Shown one piece after another: positions 1 through 12,180 of a stretch of 64,000 nt of DNA (position 1 is its first letter; every line of letters begins with the position of its first letter). The DNA is from Blasia pusilla (taxonomy: Eukaryota; Marchantiophyta; Marchantiopsida; Blasiales). A model generated the notes under the pieces. The model saw nothing but the letters and a program-made list of their open reading frames with translations, was not told the origin of the DNA and did not search any database. The position numbers and the translations under genes are program-made. The stretch spans positions 11,780,001-11,844,000 of the forward strand of contig CM114275.1 in NCBI GenBank assembly GCA_050084515.1, given 5' to 3'.

Positions 1-395
1 GAAACCCAAACCTGATCCAAGGGAGTGGACTTTGTAAGCCACACTTGGATTCCAACCCGCAATTCATTTTCGTGACTCGCCACTAGGGACTCATTGGATG
101 TCCATTGGACAGTTGGAGCTGCCAGGCATTCAAACGTTGTTTGAGGTTCCTGAACGAACCAGAAATTCTATCCCAAGTCTTCAAAGACTTTCATGTGTTG
201 TAAACCGCAAAACTAGGAAGGTTGAGCTTGATGAGAGGTCGAGTCGAGAACTCGGCAAGTTAGAACCGCTGATTGATCTTGAACCGACTAACGTGAGTGT
301 GTGTTTGGATGCAGATCAACATTGAGAGTGTGTCCTACTGAATGCACGCTTCCGCAACAACAAAGATTAACGTTCAAGGAGAGTAGGCGCACGAT
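1..395 (+). repeat. Right-hand part of a long LTR (family 5), cut by the window start
   Basis: This stretch matches the right-hand 390 bp of the complete solo LTR at 16996-18003, starting at the shared GAAACCCAAACC and ending at a GGCGCACGA-type terminus. The copy is diverged and may begin upstream of the window. Short reading frames inside it are not convincing genes. The identity rests on the visible match to the better-bounded copy; an LTR function is inferred. Confidence 0.7.
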
Positions 396-461
396 AACTT
401 TGGGGTGCCGCAGGGCAACTCAAGGGCAGAGAATGGATCGGGACTTTTAGTGTTAGGATTT

Positions 462-858
462 GAAACCCAAACCAAGCCCAATAGAGTAGATTTTGGAGGT
501 CCCTATTGGATTCCAACCTGCAAATCATATTTTTAGGTCTTGGTCTGGAGCTCATACGAGGTCCAGACCTCGTATGTTGGGATTGCTAGACGTGCAAACA
601 TCGTTTTAAGTGCTTCGACTAACTGGAAAGTCTATCCCAAGTCTTGAAAGATTTTCCCGTTGTGGGAAGCTAGGAATGAGGGAGTGTTGAGCTTGATGAG
701 GTGCCGAGTTGAGGATTGGATGGGCTGGAAGGCCGATTAATCCAGACTAGACTAACTTGAGTGTATTTGGGTACAGATCGGCGATAAGAGCATGTCCTAC
801 TGAATGTACGATTCCGCAACACTAAAGATTGCCCTTTGAGGGGAGTAGGCGCACAACA
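462..858 (+). repeat. Second, more diverged copy of the family 5 LTR right part
   Basis: It starts with the same GAAACCCAAACC and ends with GGCGCACAACA, parallel to 1-395 and 17612-18003, but with many substitutions and small indels. The two copies are in direct orientation with 66 bp between them, so they could be a tandem duplication or two truncated elements. Confidence 0.6.
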
Positions 859-1117
859 CTCTTGCCTTGATCTCACAAGAAAATATGGTTTTGAGTCCCT
901 TCTCCACATGGTTGTAAACGTGTGCACCAATGGTCAACCATCCATTCAAAAGGGGGTTGGTATTCTGGCAGGAGAGAGTAAGAGAGGAAGAGATGACAGT
1001 CTCTCTTAAAAAAAAGGGCACAAAAGGGAAAAAAAACTGAAACTCTCTTCAAAAAATAGCAAGATTACGGATAATAAGTGATTTTTTTTTGGATTTTTTT
1101 TAAGAGTGGTAACTTGG

Positions 1118-1515
1118 TGCAACCCGTCAGAATCCGACGGGTTGCAAATTTTTGGTTTTTTTTTTGGGTTAGGGATTTTTTTTCATTTTTTGGTTTTTTT
1201 TAATACTTGCAACTCGTTGGATTCTGACATGTTGCTTTTTAGGCATCATGGCGACCCATCAAAATCTGACGAGTTGCAAACGTTAAAAAACCCCAAAAAA
1301 TGAAAAAATCTCTAACCCAAAAAGAAAAAAAGAATTTTTTTTTGGCAACCCTTCGGATTTTGACACGTTGAAAAGGTAAAAAAAATTATGATTTTTTTTT
1401 CAAAAAATAATTTCACCACCAAATGTTTTTTGAAAAGAAAAATGCATGTTAAAATTTTCCTCCCTCCAACCTGTCGGAAACTCTCTTCAAACCATGAGAG
1501 CCCTAGGGGTTGCAA
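1118..1515. repeat. Cluster of related hairpins in T-rich DNA
   Basis: A perfect hairpin lies at 1118-1146 (11-bp stem TGCAACCCGTC, 7-nt loop). Degenerate versions of the same palindrome follow near 1206-1232, 1249-1277, 1343-1370 and 1467-1515. Runs of T or A separate them. No coding signal is seen. They may be eroded copies of one short inverted-repeat unit; the function is unknown. Confidence 0.6.
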
Positions 1516-2032
1516 ATATCTTCCTCTCTCCTCTCTTCCTCTCCTCTTACCGCTCCTCCATTCAAAACCTTGTAGCTTATATCAAAGCTAACCCAACTTC
1601 CAAATAGATCTTCTCATTCCCTCATTCTATCAATAACATCAAGGCCACTAGACGGCCATGTAGTAGATATCTTAAAGATATAGGTTCTGGATCCCTCGCC
1701 TCCTTGGCCCATGAATTGTCATCTCTGAATAAATGGAGCTCCTTCCTCATGCGATGGCTATGGCAGCACCATAAAATTGGTCAAAAATTTGTATTTAGAT
1801 GTCCAAATTGCGCACTATTTCTTCAACACTATGCACAACTTTCAAATGACAAGTTTCAAGCAACTGAAATGGCTGACTCTTGCTCCCGTGAGCACTCCCA
1901 TGAGCTTTTGAATGGGAACCTACACAAACAGGGAGACACCTTTAAGCTCCCGCATTGTAGAGCTCTCAATATCTCATTCTCTCTTTGTAAATCAAGGTTC
2001 GCTCTCCACAATCTCTCTCTCTCTTTGATAGT

Positions 2033-2737
2033 GTGAAAATTGATTGCCTTGGGTTCCAGACAAAGGGGAACATAGTCTTGCTGGGAGACTTCAATAGCAA
2101 GGTGGGGCAAGGCACCGATTCCCAAGCGGAGATCGGGATGTTTGGAGATGTGAGAGTGAATGGCAATGGCATACGACTGATCACGATGTTGAGGGAACTT
2201 CAATTGATGGCACTTAATGATAGGCATAAGGTGGGATCCCCGGCTTGGACTAGGGTCAACTTCAAGGAGAATGAGAGCTCCATTGTGGACTACATAGTTG
2301 TGGATGAGGAACTCTACACACGCAGTGGCAAGATCACAGTGGATGCGATAGACATTGGAAGATCATATCATTCATTGGTTTGGACAGAGTTGCAGCAAAG
2401 GCTAAAATGCTCGACCAAACCAGTGAAGAGGGTGATCAAGAAATGGAGGATAGAGGACTTCCAAGATGAGGGCAACAAGAAGGTGTACATTGGCAAGCTG
2501 GAAGAAAATCTCTTGGCATTTGACACTTTCATTGAATCTACCGTCAAGACCTTTGGGTTCACAAGAACAAGCTGTGGACATGGTCTTTGGCATGGTGGGG
2601 CGTGGAGTGACAGATGCCGCCGAGATTCTTGTCGGCAGAAATTGATAATATCGGTGAGCCGTCAAATGGTGGTCCTTGGAACTCAAAGCGACCATTGCCA
2701 AGCGAAGGGAAGCGTATGTCACAAGTGCCAAAGCTAG
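2033..2737 (+). pseudogene. LINE ORF2 endonuclease (EEP/APE-like) domain, degenerate
   Basis: The first ~180 residues read as the endonuclease/exonuclease/phosphatase domain of a non-LTR retrotransposon. They contain the GDFNSKVG motif, a downstream NGNGIRL segment, AWTRV, and an SIVDYIVVD motif followed by SYHSLVWTE, which are the Asp-Asn, Asp and His motif regions of the fold. In an intact element this nuclease nicks the target DNA to prime reverse transcription. The frame fails after about residue 185 and the reverse transcriptase follows in other frames. No valid start is visible, and the preceding ~70 bp resemble part of the family 2 LTR. This is a dead LINE fragment, not a host gene. 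Confidence 0.75.
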
Positions 2738-4650
2738 GGGCGATGCATCCTTGTGGGCGAGTATGTGGCCCTCACGCAGAAACCCGTCTTCGTGCGCATG
2801 CACAAGAAGAAAATGAACAAGCCATATACTCATCCATCAATGAGAATTTCGAGAATCGAGAAAAAGTTCTGGATGGAAGTGCAGAAATTGAGCAAGGCCA
2901 GGGGACGAAAGCGCGTAAAGGCCTTGAAGAGAAAAGACGGTGGAATGGTGACCACGGCTAAACAGATCGACATGTGTTGGAAGGCCATTACAAGGAGTTA
3001 GGCAAGAAGCCCTTTCGGACATCCCTTGAAGAGCGAGAACCGAGAGGGTGGTGGAGGATTTTGTAAAGATACAACGGGGAGAAGGCGGATGATGAGGTTG
3101 AGTGGGCAACGCATATAATGATTGGTTCTCCTGGCTGAGGTGGGAGCAGCGATCAAAGAACTTGTGAACCACAAAGCGGCTGGTGATGAGCTTGTGAATG
3201 AGTGTTGAAGTGTGGCGATCTTTGCTATGGCTTGTTCTCTAGTGAGGCTCTTCAATGCAGTGCAGCGGGCGAAGTCATCCCACAAAGATGGCGGATGGGA
3301 GTCATCGTGAACCTCTTCAAGAAGGGTGAGCGAGAAGACCCTGGAAACTACAAGGGTATTACATTGTTGAGTGTAGTCGGGAAGCTCCTTTGCCGTATAC
3401 TCAACAATAGGATCTCTGTGCACTGGAGGAGAATTGTCATCAAGGAAGGCCAGGCAGGCTTTCGGCAAGCCGAGGATGCGTGGATCACATCTTCACCTTT
3501 AGTCGAGATCATCAGGGTAGGAAAAAAGGGAAACCAACCTATTGCTTCTTCTAGGACTGAAGAAGGCATATGACTTCTTGTATGGCGTGGACGGGCTTTC
3601 TTATAGCCTTTGTGGAAGGCGGGTGAGAGGGAAAATGTGGAGGGTGGTGGAGAAGATGTACCCGAACACAAGGAGTAGAGTTCAGTGAATGGCCAAAAGA
3701 GTGGGACATTCGACATCAAGCAAGGAGTGGCTCAAGGATGCCCGCTCTCCCCACCCTCTTCAACATTTTAGTGAATTTCCTATTGGAAGAAATGGAGGAA
3801 AGTGGACTAGGGCACGGGTGGGCAACAACTCTATTGTTGCCCTGATGTTTCTTGATGACTTTGGTGGCCTCGAGGAAACAGGAGAGAAACTCCAAGAGAT
3901 GATCTCACGACCAAAATCTTGTGTGACATGTGGGGCATGGAGGCAAATGTCTTGAAGTGCGGTGTGATGATTTTCAATGGCAAGGAGGAGGACCAAGACC
4001 AACAAGTGGTCTTTGGGGTGACCAAGAGATCCCCGTGTGGCTACCTACACCTATCTGGGCATAGAATTCTCGGAAGATTGCATGTGGGATGCACACATTA
4101 AGAAGATTCTTGAGAAAGGCCACAAGAAGGTGAACAGTCATCGATTCCTCTGATCTTTGGGACATCACATCGAAGTAAAGCGTTTGTGTCATTTGCATAC
4201 CATTCGTCCCTTGCTGGAATACGGGCAGCAATGTGGGATGCCAACACCAAACAAAGGGATAGGCTTGAAGTCATGCGGTGAAGGCGTTTGGGTATGATGT
4301 CAACTTCATCACGAGCGACCCAGCGTTGGTGTGAGATCAGAACTAGGTGTGGAACCCTTGGAGGATAGATGTGACATCGCCAAGTTGAAATGGCGGAGGC
4401 AGCTGGAGACAATGGACTCCCATCGCTATCCTAAAGAGGTGATTGGGAAAACTGGACCCAAAGAAGACCCGTAAAGCAGGCCAAATCTTGGGCGAAAAAG
4501 ATTCAAGAGATTGTGCAAGCATCCAAGCTCCAAAGCAAGGCTTGAGCTGTGGGAGCAAGATGAGAAAGCATTCGTGGATACCATAACCAAAGCGGTGGGC
4601 AAACGCTCGGCGTGAGCAAAGACGGAGGAAGCCATGAAAATGTCGACCTC
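2738..4650 (+). pseudogene. LINE ORF2 reverse transcriptase region, frameshifted
   Basis: Remnants of a LINE reverse transcriptase are spread over several frames, collinear with the endonuclease upstream. Visible pieces are IPQRWRMGVIVNLFKKG, then DPGNYKGITLLSVVGKLLCRIL and QAGFRQ around 3270-3475. A GCPLSP-type block follows near 3735-3760, and a degraded catalytic region with FLDD-like residues is near 3850. Sequence as far as about 4650 still looks like eroded C-terminal coding. Many stops and shifts show it is inactive. The clade is not certain. Confidence 0.65.
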
Positions 4651-4659
4651 TCGCTTTTG

Positions 4660-5142
4660 ACGATATATCCCGAGAGGCAGGGCGAAGAACTATTTACGGG
4701 GAACCCCTTGCTTGGGAACCCGGCTCAAGTTCAAGTTCAAGACGGGGCAATCCCCTTGAACCATAAGAAAAGCGAGGATAGGAACACAACTAAACTCTAG
4801 CGCCTTGTGTGACGATGGGGACGAAAACCTCTAGTCATTACTTGGTCTCTGCGCCAAAATTCACAACACACTGAGCAAGAGCATATCTTGATATTGCTAA
4901 GTGGTAGCACAGAATTGTTCAACACATTGATAGCCTTGATTCATTGCCCAAAGGCTTTGCCTTTGGTAAGTAATGTCTATTGGGGATCCCAATCAGGTAA
5001 AGTAGATGGTGTGGTGAAGAGCTTCTTGGTTGACACTTGAAGCTCCGCACAAACACTTTGTTTGGTCAAGACTCACACTATATGAGAGTGTCTCCCTCCT
5101 CTCATATGGTACCTTCTTCACTTGCTTCTCTCTCTACACCCA
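4660..5142. other. No gene recognised
   Basis: This is the interval between the LINE remnant and a solo LTR. It may contain LINE 3' untranslated sequence. No coding or structural RNA signal is seen. Confidence 0.4.
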
Positions 5143-5611
5143 TGTCATGACCATACGGATTATGTCGTAGAGTATGGTGTCTTTGGTAGAGGCCATTCCT
5201 TATGTAGGACCGTAGTGGCTTGGTAGAGATGTGGTTCCATACATAGGGTTGGGGTTACTCACTTGGGGGTGACTTTCCTAGTAGGGCCCGCTCTTAGGTT
5301 GGAGGATATAAGGTGGCTTGCCCTCAAAAACGATCGATTCTTTGAGTTGAGCTGTTGCGTTGGGAGTTAGCCTTGGTAGTGAGTAGAGCTCTTGGCTATG
5401 GTGTTTCCATAAGCCGACCTAGATTCTCCCATCGTGGAGTGGGTTTGGCTCGATTGTATGTGATTGTAAACGTGTTTTATGACAGTAGGTCTTTCACAGA
5501 TTTCAGTTGTGGTATACTTGCGTTTGTGGATACTCTCGTCTATGTTATGTATGTATGTGCGTATGGTATGTCAGCGATGTATGTTGTATGACGATGTGGA
5601 TTCGCACGACA
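5143..5611 (+). repeat. Solo LTR of the methyltransferase-element family (A-B form)
   Basis: The 469-bp unit starts TGTCATGACC and ends GCACGACA, flanked by CCCA at 5139-5142 and 5612-5615, a 4-bp target duplication. It consists of an A block (5143-5505) and a B block (5506-5611) matching 28441-28914. A TATA-like motif at about 5306-5312 precedes a TTCTTTGAGTT stretch, as in the full element. It probably arose by recombination between the two A blocks of a complete element. Confidence 0.85.
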
Positions 5612-5688
5612 CCCATCCCAGTCTCAAGCACCGTCCAACCAGCGCGGGGTCTATGGTGGTGCAAGGCTCTGCAGGCACTACTTAATGA

Positions 5689-5807
<119 letters not shown>

Positions 5808-5878
5808 TTCGTGTTGAGGTTTGGTCCGGGATGCACTGTAATTTTTTAATTTTTTGACTAGTTTCTTCACATTTCAGG

Positions 5879-6370
5879 CTGCAAAATCAAATTGGTCCTC
5901 ATGGGTCATCCAAATTTTGCACAAGCTGCTTCTACTTCCTTGGGAGACCCTATCTACCAAAGGAAAAAATAGATTGAACAAGTTTTTGACACCATTTTGT
6001 AGCTTGACCTGTTTCCATGTCTCTCTTCTTCTTAGTTCTGTGAGATTTCAGTTGGTAAAATCGCATTTGGACTCATGGGTCAGGATATTTTTTCACAATC
6101 CACATCTACATCCTTAGGCAACCCTATCCGCCACAAGAAAGAACAGATTGACCAAGATTTCAAATCACTTTCAATGTTGGACCTATCTCCTTCTCCATAA
6201 CTACGAGTTCTCTTAGAGCTTGTTAGCCTCGCAACGTTTCTGTCAAATTCCAACCCGGTTTTTTCAGAGTCTCCCTACTTCAAACCCTTCTCTCTACTTA
6301 AGGACCATGAGCTCCTAGTAAAATTGGGCTCCACCTCCCTAGACAACCCTACCTAACCATGGAACGGACA
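5879..6370 (+). repeat. Diverged tandem repeats, possible LINE 5' untranslated monomers
   Basis: Two units starting near 5879 and 6057 (period about 178 bp) share AAAATCNNATTTGG, CTCATGGGTCA, and later CCTATC and GATTGA blocks. A third partial unit starts near 6318. They lie just upstream of the LINE ORF1-like region, where monomer-type 5' untranslated repeats are common in LINEs. That role is inferred. Confidence 0.5.
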
Positions 6371-6599
6371 AAAGCCACGGATGTTGGGACGTTTCTCATG
6401 CTCTGAACTCCCTTTCGTACCTCTCCATAGACGGGGTTGTGTTTAATTTTCTATGGAGAAAAGCACACTCTATCTAATTTTTTCCCCCATTTCCACTGCA
6501 TGAGCACATAGACCAATACATTGAGTGAACACTACACTCATGACTACCAGAGAACAACCAACGTTAGAAACCTCTGCGGAGGAGGTCTAAGACACGACC

Positions 6600-7941
6600 A
6601 GTGTCAAGGATCTCTCCCACAAGCAGACGAAGAGCAAGGATAGGGGAGGATTGGTGAGATCAAATGGCTCACGCAGATTGATCGCACCAAAATCTAGCCA
6701 TTGTGACAAGGAACGACTATACGCAACTATCATACATTCAACAGAGGTTATGCCATATCTAGAAATGGCATCCATCACCAATCGGTTCTCTGAATTAGAA
6801 GAAAAATGGGAAAGCTTTCGGACTAGCCTGATACTAGCATGGAATACAATGATACAAGCAGAAAAAGAAGAGGAGGGTAGATGGATGTCCAGCAAGGAAT
6901 CAAACCTCTTGGAATGGACGGCTTAGAAGACAACTGTAGAATTACAGTTGGTCACTTTGAGGGCTAAGAACCTGTAATTGAAGAAGGACTTAGCTTCCTG
7001 CTTTAAAGAGGATAACACTGAGCTTGGGAAGGTAATGCAAGAGTACCATTTAACTGGGAACAACCCTGCAAATCTTGTTAGAACCTGGACACAAGTAGTA
7101 GGCAAGCACACGGCCACAACACAAATCACTGAGGTTGCCACACAGATAGCGAAAGAGGTAGTAAAAGAAGAAGCAGATAGGGTCAAAAGATTTAATAACG
7201 ATGCATATTTTGGCAGTCATTCCGCGTGGTTTTTTAGTTTTTCATTATGCCATTACGTAATAATGGCATAATCCTGATGCCTTTTTCTGGGCCTTGGGCG
7301 CTGGGAAAAAATACAAACTAAGCAGATTTTATTGTCTTCCGGACCGTCAAGTACTTTAGTACATTGTTGTAACAATTTGACGGTAAGGTACATAAGATTT
7401 TTATAGCTTCTTTTCTCGAATTTTTGGACCACCCCCGGACTTGAATCCAAGATAGGAAAACCAGGGAACTCAATCTAGTTATCATGGGACTGCACTTTAC
7501 CAAGGAAGAAGACTATAATTCAGTTTTGCAAGAGAAGGTCTTCACAATTCTAGGGATCACACCAACAGTCACCTTCACAACGTTCAGACTTAGGAGCAGA
7601 AAAAGGACCAACCATCAGCAATGTTGGTACAATTTGATCCCTCACAACGGTGACCAGCGATGGAAATGAGGTTGGCCATTCTCCGCAAAAAAGCAGTCCT
7701 GAAAGGATCCAATATCCGTATCTTCCCAGATCTTACCACCAAGCAAAGAGCAGCACTCTCTAATGAAAGAGAGAAGGTTCTCGCTGCCCACAACAACGGT
7801 CTTTGGAGTGAACTCATGGAAGGAAAGGCCACGACACCACTACCTAGAAGACACAACAATGCAACACCAATACTACAAACAGGAGGGGCAATGAGCGAAA
7901 ACTCAGATTCCAACGAGGGAATTAGCAATTATATAACTTGA
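6600..7941 (+). pseudogene. LINE ORF1-like protein, broken
   Basis: Several frames in series look like one Lys/Glu-rich protein. The segments are 6651-6926 (coiled-coil-like, with ELEEKWESF), 6978-7200 (Lys-rich), 7484-7667, and 7660-7941 (contains LKGSNIRIFPDLTTKQRAAL). The last segment resembles the C-terminal part of ORF1 nucleic-acid-binding proteins of plant LINEs, where a Leu-Lys-Gly then acidic Asp-Leu-Thr pattern recurs. Non-coding sequence at about 7200-7480, including a hairpin, interrupts it. The position directly upstream of an endonuclease and reverse transcriptase supports ORF1. The match is by pattern only. Confidence 0.45.
7244..7272. repeat. Perfect hairpin inside the interrupted ORF1
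   Basis: ATTATGCCATTA and its reverse complement are separated by CGTAA (12-bp stem, 5-nt loop). It lies in a non-coding segment interrupting the ORF1-like frame and may be part of a small insertion. Confidence 0.7.
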
Positions 7942-7969
7942 AACCATGCCTTGGAAGTGAAAAACCTCC

Positions 7970-9619
7970 GTGACAAGACCTCCCTATAAGGAATGGTGGA
8001 TGGGAAGGATATTACCAATCCATCCATCCAGGAAATTTTTCACAATTGTTGAGGACCATTCTGGTTCACATGCAATGGTATTATATATATGGGAACAAAA
8101 TTGGACCTTATCTTTTTTGTTGAAACACATGAACATGATTCCAACCACATTCCCAATACATAGGACTTCCAGGTCTTAGCTATCTATGACCCACTCACAA
8201 AAAACAACAATAAAGGACATAGTGGCCTAGCATGCTTGGTAGCACCATGGTTATAACCTTCTGTCTCCATAGCCGACATTGATGATGAGAAACACTTCCT
8301 TTGGGTCAAGGTCACCAAAAGATCTCCTCATTGCAGTTTGCTACTTCAGTTCCACTATGCTCAAAAGAGAATTCCAATATGAGGCTCTCTCTACATCTAT
8401 TGAGCGCCACATGCAAAGAGGGAATATCCTCCTAGTGGGAGATTTCAACGGGAGAACGGCCAACACTCAAGCTCCAATTTACATGTCAAACAACACCAAA
8501 ATTGGAAAATATTGATGCTCAGTTGGCAGACATATCTCTCGAATAAGTATTCTTCCCACACCTACAACGCACTTCAGTGGACAAGGAAAAAACAGCCAAT
8601 GGAGAGAAACTTCTCCAACTTTGCTTGACATATTTTTTGGTGCTTGCCAATGGCATGGCTATGTAGCCACAGTCAAGAGGTTGCACTTCCACTAGACGCT
8701 CTGACTCCAATTGAGAAACCTCGACATCAGTGGTCAACTATCTCATTGGGAAGTACATCAACTACCACATCTAGTTGCCAATGTCCGTGTCACACCCATT
8801 CTAGAATCTGATCATGAAGAACTCTACTTCGACATCATGGTCTCCAAAATCATCCCAAAGGCTACAGAAAATTAACTCTTTCGACCAAATTTTGATACAC
8901 TTTCCTTCAGGAAAAGAAAGATGAACTCATCACACTCGTCAACAAGGCTCTTACAGAGTGCTCACCCACACTGAAAACGATTGAGTTCAGCGAAATCCTC
9001 CATCACTGTTGCAGAAAAGTCTTACCTTCCCAACTGTTTGGAGGCAAACACATTAGATCAAATTCTACATTCTTCTCCCAACCCTGGTTTGACAAGGACT
9101 GCAAAGAGGCCCGCATGGAGCTAAATCACCAACTGATGGAGGATCCACACTCTCCACACATTCAATTGTTGGATAAGACTTACAAACGATTGGTACGTAG
9201 GAAGAAACACATTGCCATCAAGGTCACAAGTTCATAGAACAGATGAAATACCAATTGGCCAAATTCTAGAGAATACTCAAGAATAGACAAAACAACATTC
9301 CACTCCAAGATCTACATATGTGGACCACATATGGTACCCAACTTTATCACTCCAACACTGCTACTCCCATCGAACCTTGGCTGAATGGGATTCGGGATCT
9401 ACCGGACCTCTTCACCATTGAAGATGTCACATCAGGCCTCAAAAGGCTTCATAACAAACCAGAGGACGACCTGGGGTGCCAAGCTCAGATGTTCAAATCT
9501 GCAAGTGAGGCAATTGGCCCAACCCTCACGAGAATGTTCAATACTGTAGTTCAACAAGGCTTCCCACCAGAATGGCAAATGAATACAATCTACCCGTTCT
9601 TCAAGGCTGGAGACCTGTG
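7970..9619 (+). pseudogene. LINE ORF2: endonuclease and start of reverse transcriptase, 3'-truncated
   Basis: An endonuclease segment at 8279-8515 contains DLLIAVCYF and NILLVGDFNGR. After ~800 bp of eroded sequence, 9318-9620 encodes the start of a reverse transcriptase (FTIEDVTSGLKRLHNKPEDD, then FNTVVQQGFPPEWQ and PFFKAGDL). These are the standard LINE N-terminal RT blocks. Coding ends abruptly at about 9620 before the catalytic Asp-Asp motif, so the copy is truncated or rearranged there. It belongs with the ORF1-like region upstream. Confidence 0.7.
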
Positions 9620-10500
9620 ATACCCAAAATTTTGCAATTGTTGAAGATAAACACATTTTTGTATCCAATTCTTATACATGTCTTCAAGAATGAAGACTCT
9701 TTGAAGTAAAAGGATGTCTTGAATATTATTTTTTGGTGTATTGGGAGAATGAGGAGTATTGGAATTGCCTATGAAACTCCTAGGATAAGGCAGAGAGGTG
9801 GAACATCAAGGATTTACCTTGGAGGAGAGGGAAATGAGGTAACAAAGTCTAAAGACCAAGAGAGAAGCTCGGCAAAGACAACAAAGCACAAGTAAAGAAC
9901 TTGTGAATGAAGTACTTTGTTCTTCAATAAAGCTGCAAGATGAGGTACAAAGTACTTAGAGAGAAGACAAAGACTAAGGCACTCTCAAAAGTGGGGAGGA
10001 GGAAATGCCAAGTCCTGAACTCACTAACATTCTTCCTACAGGTTTCTTCTTGTAATCTACCGAGGTGCAGATCAGAACCCACCGATCTCAAGTGAACGAT
10101 GCTGCAACCATCCGTTTCATAGAATTCTTCCGGACCTGAAAGTTAGACACAAATCTTAATGGGAGCAATCGCCAATGTACGTTGCTACTAGCTGTGAACG
10201 TCTGAGGTTGTCATGTTTGTTTCATCCATGTCTTTTTGAACAAAACTAGTACCGAAATTGCCCGCGCATATAACTCCTCCCATCACCATATTCCAAACAA
10301 ATGAAATCGAGCTTCAACAGATTGGCGCCAAAAACCTCCTCAGTTTAAAATTCTCCATACAAAATTTTCCAGAACGACACATGTAATGTGTCCATACAAA
10401 GAGAATACAAGCCAGGCACCTCTTGGAATCGATGGGTTGAACACCCGATCTATCATACCATGGATCAGAGCCTTCCTTGATCGATCATAGAAGTACGTAA
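9620..10500. other. No gene recognised
   Basis: The sequence changes character at the LINE breakpoint. No coding, RNA or repeat signal could be identified. Confidence 0.4.
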
Positions 10501-10539
10501 GCTGTTTCACACAAGGCGGGACACGTCAGCGGATATGAA

Positions 10540-12180
10540 CGTTGGATGTAACGGTTGCAGACTGCAATTCTCGATGGGCCGCATTTGTCTTCGGCCCTGC
10601 TGCTAAGCGCTATCTTTTGCTTACCGGCCCGACCCGCTTCCCTGCAGTAGGGCTTTGCCATTTCTCTACTACGCGGTTTTCCTCACTTGATGCATTAGGT
10701 GCTAACGTGGGTTTCCTTACTAGCTGACTCTGGCGTAGATCTTTCGTGAGGTATGAAAGGAAACTCTACAGCTCCTATAGTACTGGTCTTCCTCCACTGT
10801 GTATGAATTGCGCTATCGAGGACGGAACGAACAGGACGCGACCTCTACCGACCGCTTCCCAGGTTCATCTCGATAAACCGTTCTGGATATCTTCCAAGGT
10901 GGTGTTTCTTGATGCGAGCTTGTCGGGTTACCGGAGATGACGGGATTCATTGAGTATCCCACATTGTGGCGGGATCGTTGCGTCGAGAGAATTGTTTTCG
11001 CAGCCCCGATGACTGGAGATTCAGGCCTCATTTGTTTTTCATCAGGGATCTGACTTTGTTTCCGCCCCTCATGCAGTGTCGAGGATAGGCAGAGGATTTG
11101 TACAGAGTCTATTGAGACGAGTTCTGCGGAGTGGGGTTGTTCGAGCATAAAATAAGCTCCCCATCGACTGACATCGACTAAGGATCAAAGCGTTGTGGAT
11201 CGAGCTGAAAGCGAGCTTCTCATTTACTTTCATCTCGCCAGTATCAATCAAGTGCGTACAGACTTCACTTCACTCGCCAAATGCGTTCACTAAGCACTAA
11301 AACCCTTGACCACGAGACTAGCTTTTAAAGAGGCGACGAGCATCGCAGGAGAATCGGGAGGTCATCTTATGTCGTATTTCTTAACAACATTAAAAAACTG
11401 GTTTCGTACATCAGGAAATTCTCTAATCCCAAACGAGCTAGTTGGCGATTTGGCATACCTCCGTTTCGGGCAACTGTGTGATTACCATGAACCCTTGTCA
11501 CACCAAGTAGTCCGCCTTGTCCCACTCTCAGTAGTAAGCATGCTCTACACATGAACGCCATCGAATGCATCATGGCCGACTTCAGATTCATGGCCGTCCA
11601 CATCCAGGGAGGCCATATTTCCCCCTTCAATTTCCCGAACTGCGATCTGAATGAAGTTTTACTTAAGAATGTGAGCTACGCTACGGTCCCAAGATTTTCT
11701 GTACGAGGGTCCCAAGATTTTCCGAACAGCTCAGAGTCCTCTTTGCCTTCTCGAGTGGGTTGGTTTTGGGTCACAGGAGGAAAATCATATACATCTCTCG
11801 CAACCTTTAGTGAAGATGCATCCACAGCTCCTCTATCACTGTCAACTCCTTCCACGGCTAATACTCACAACTGCTGCCTATTAGTGGATGAGAGGAGCTA
11901 TCTATTGATGTCTTTATGATCGAATTGGCCAAAACCCGTGAAATCGAGCATAGTGGTGATAATAATCCATACTGCGATTCTTCCACTTGTGGCTCCGGTC
12001 AAGACACAATTCACATCACAAGCACCAGTAGTAAGTAAGAGAACTTCTCTTCGTTTCTTCTCATCGTTGGTTCATTTACTTAGACTTACCGAAACTCTTA
12101 TGAGAAACGATGACGGCGTCTCGTGTGCATTCATCCTCATGTTAGGTCATGGAAGGTTAGAGTCGAGGTAAGCCGTGAGG
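10540..12180. other. Balanced-GC island with short open frames, unidentified
   Basis: This stretch is richer in CpG and less repetitive than its surroundings. Open segments at 10542-10727 and 10746-10940 follow each other in two frames and would read as one Ser/Leu/Thr-rich product if joined. Exon-like segments at about 11551-11668 (followed by GTGAGC) and 11898-12035 (containing NPYCDSSTCGSGQDTIHI, followed by AGTAAGTAAG) could be exons of an unrecognised host gene. The first part could instead be organelle DNA. A direct duplication of GGTCCCAAGATTTTC sits near 11684-11720. No family was recognised. Confidence 0.25.

Noticed and set aside
1118-1515. CRISPR-like array
   Set aside because: Repeats are degenerate, unequally spaced and in eukaryotic T-rich DNA; no Cas genes exist in the window.
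5143-5611. Using the solo A-B unit as proof that the LTR is A-B
   Set aside because: Recombination between A1 and A2 of a split-repeat element also leaves A-B, so solo copies do not decide the LTR limits.
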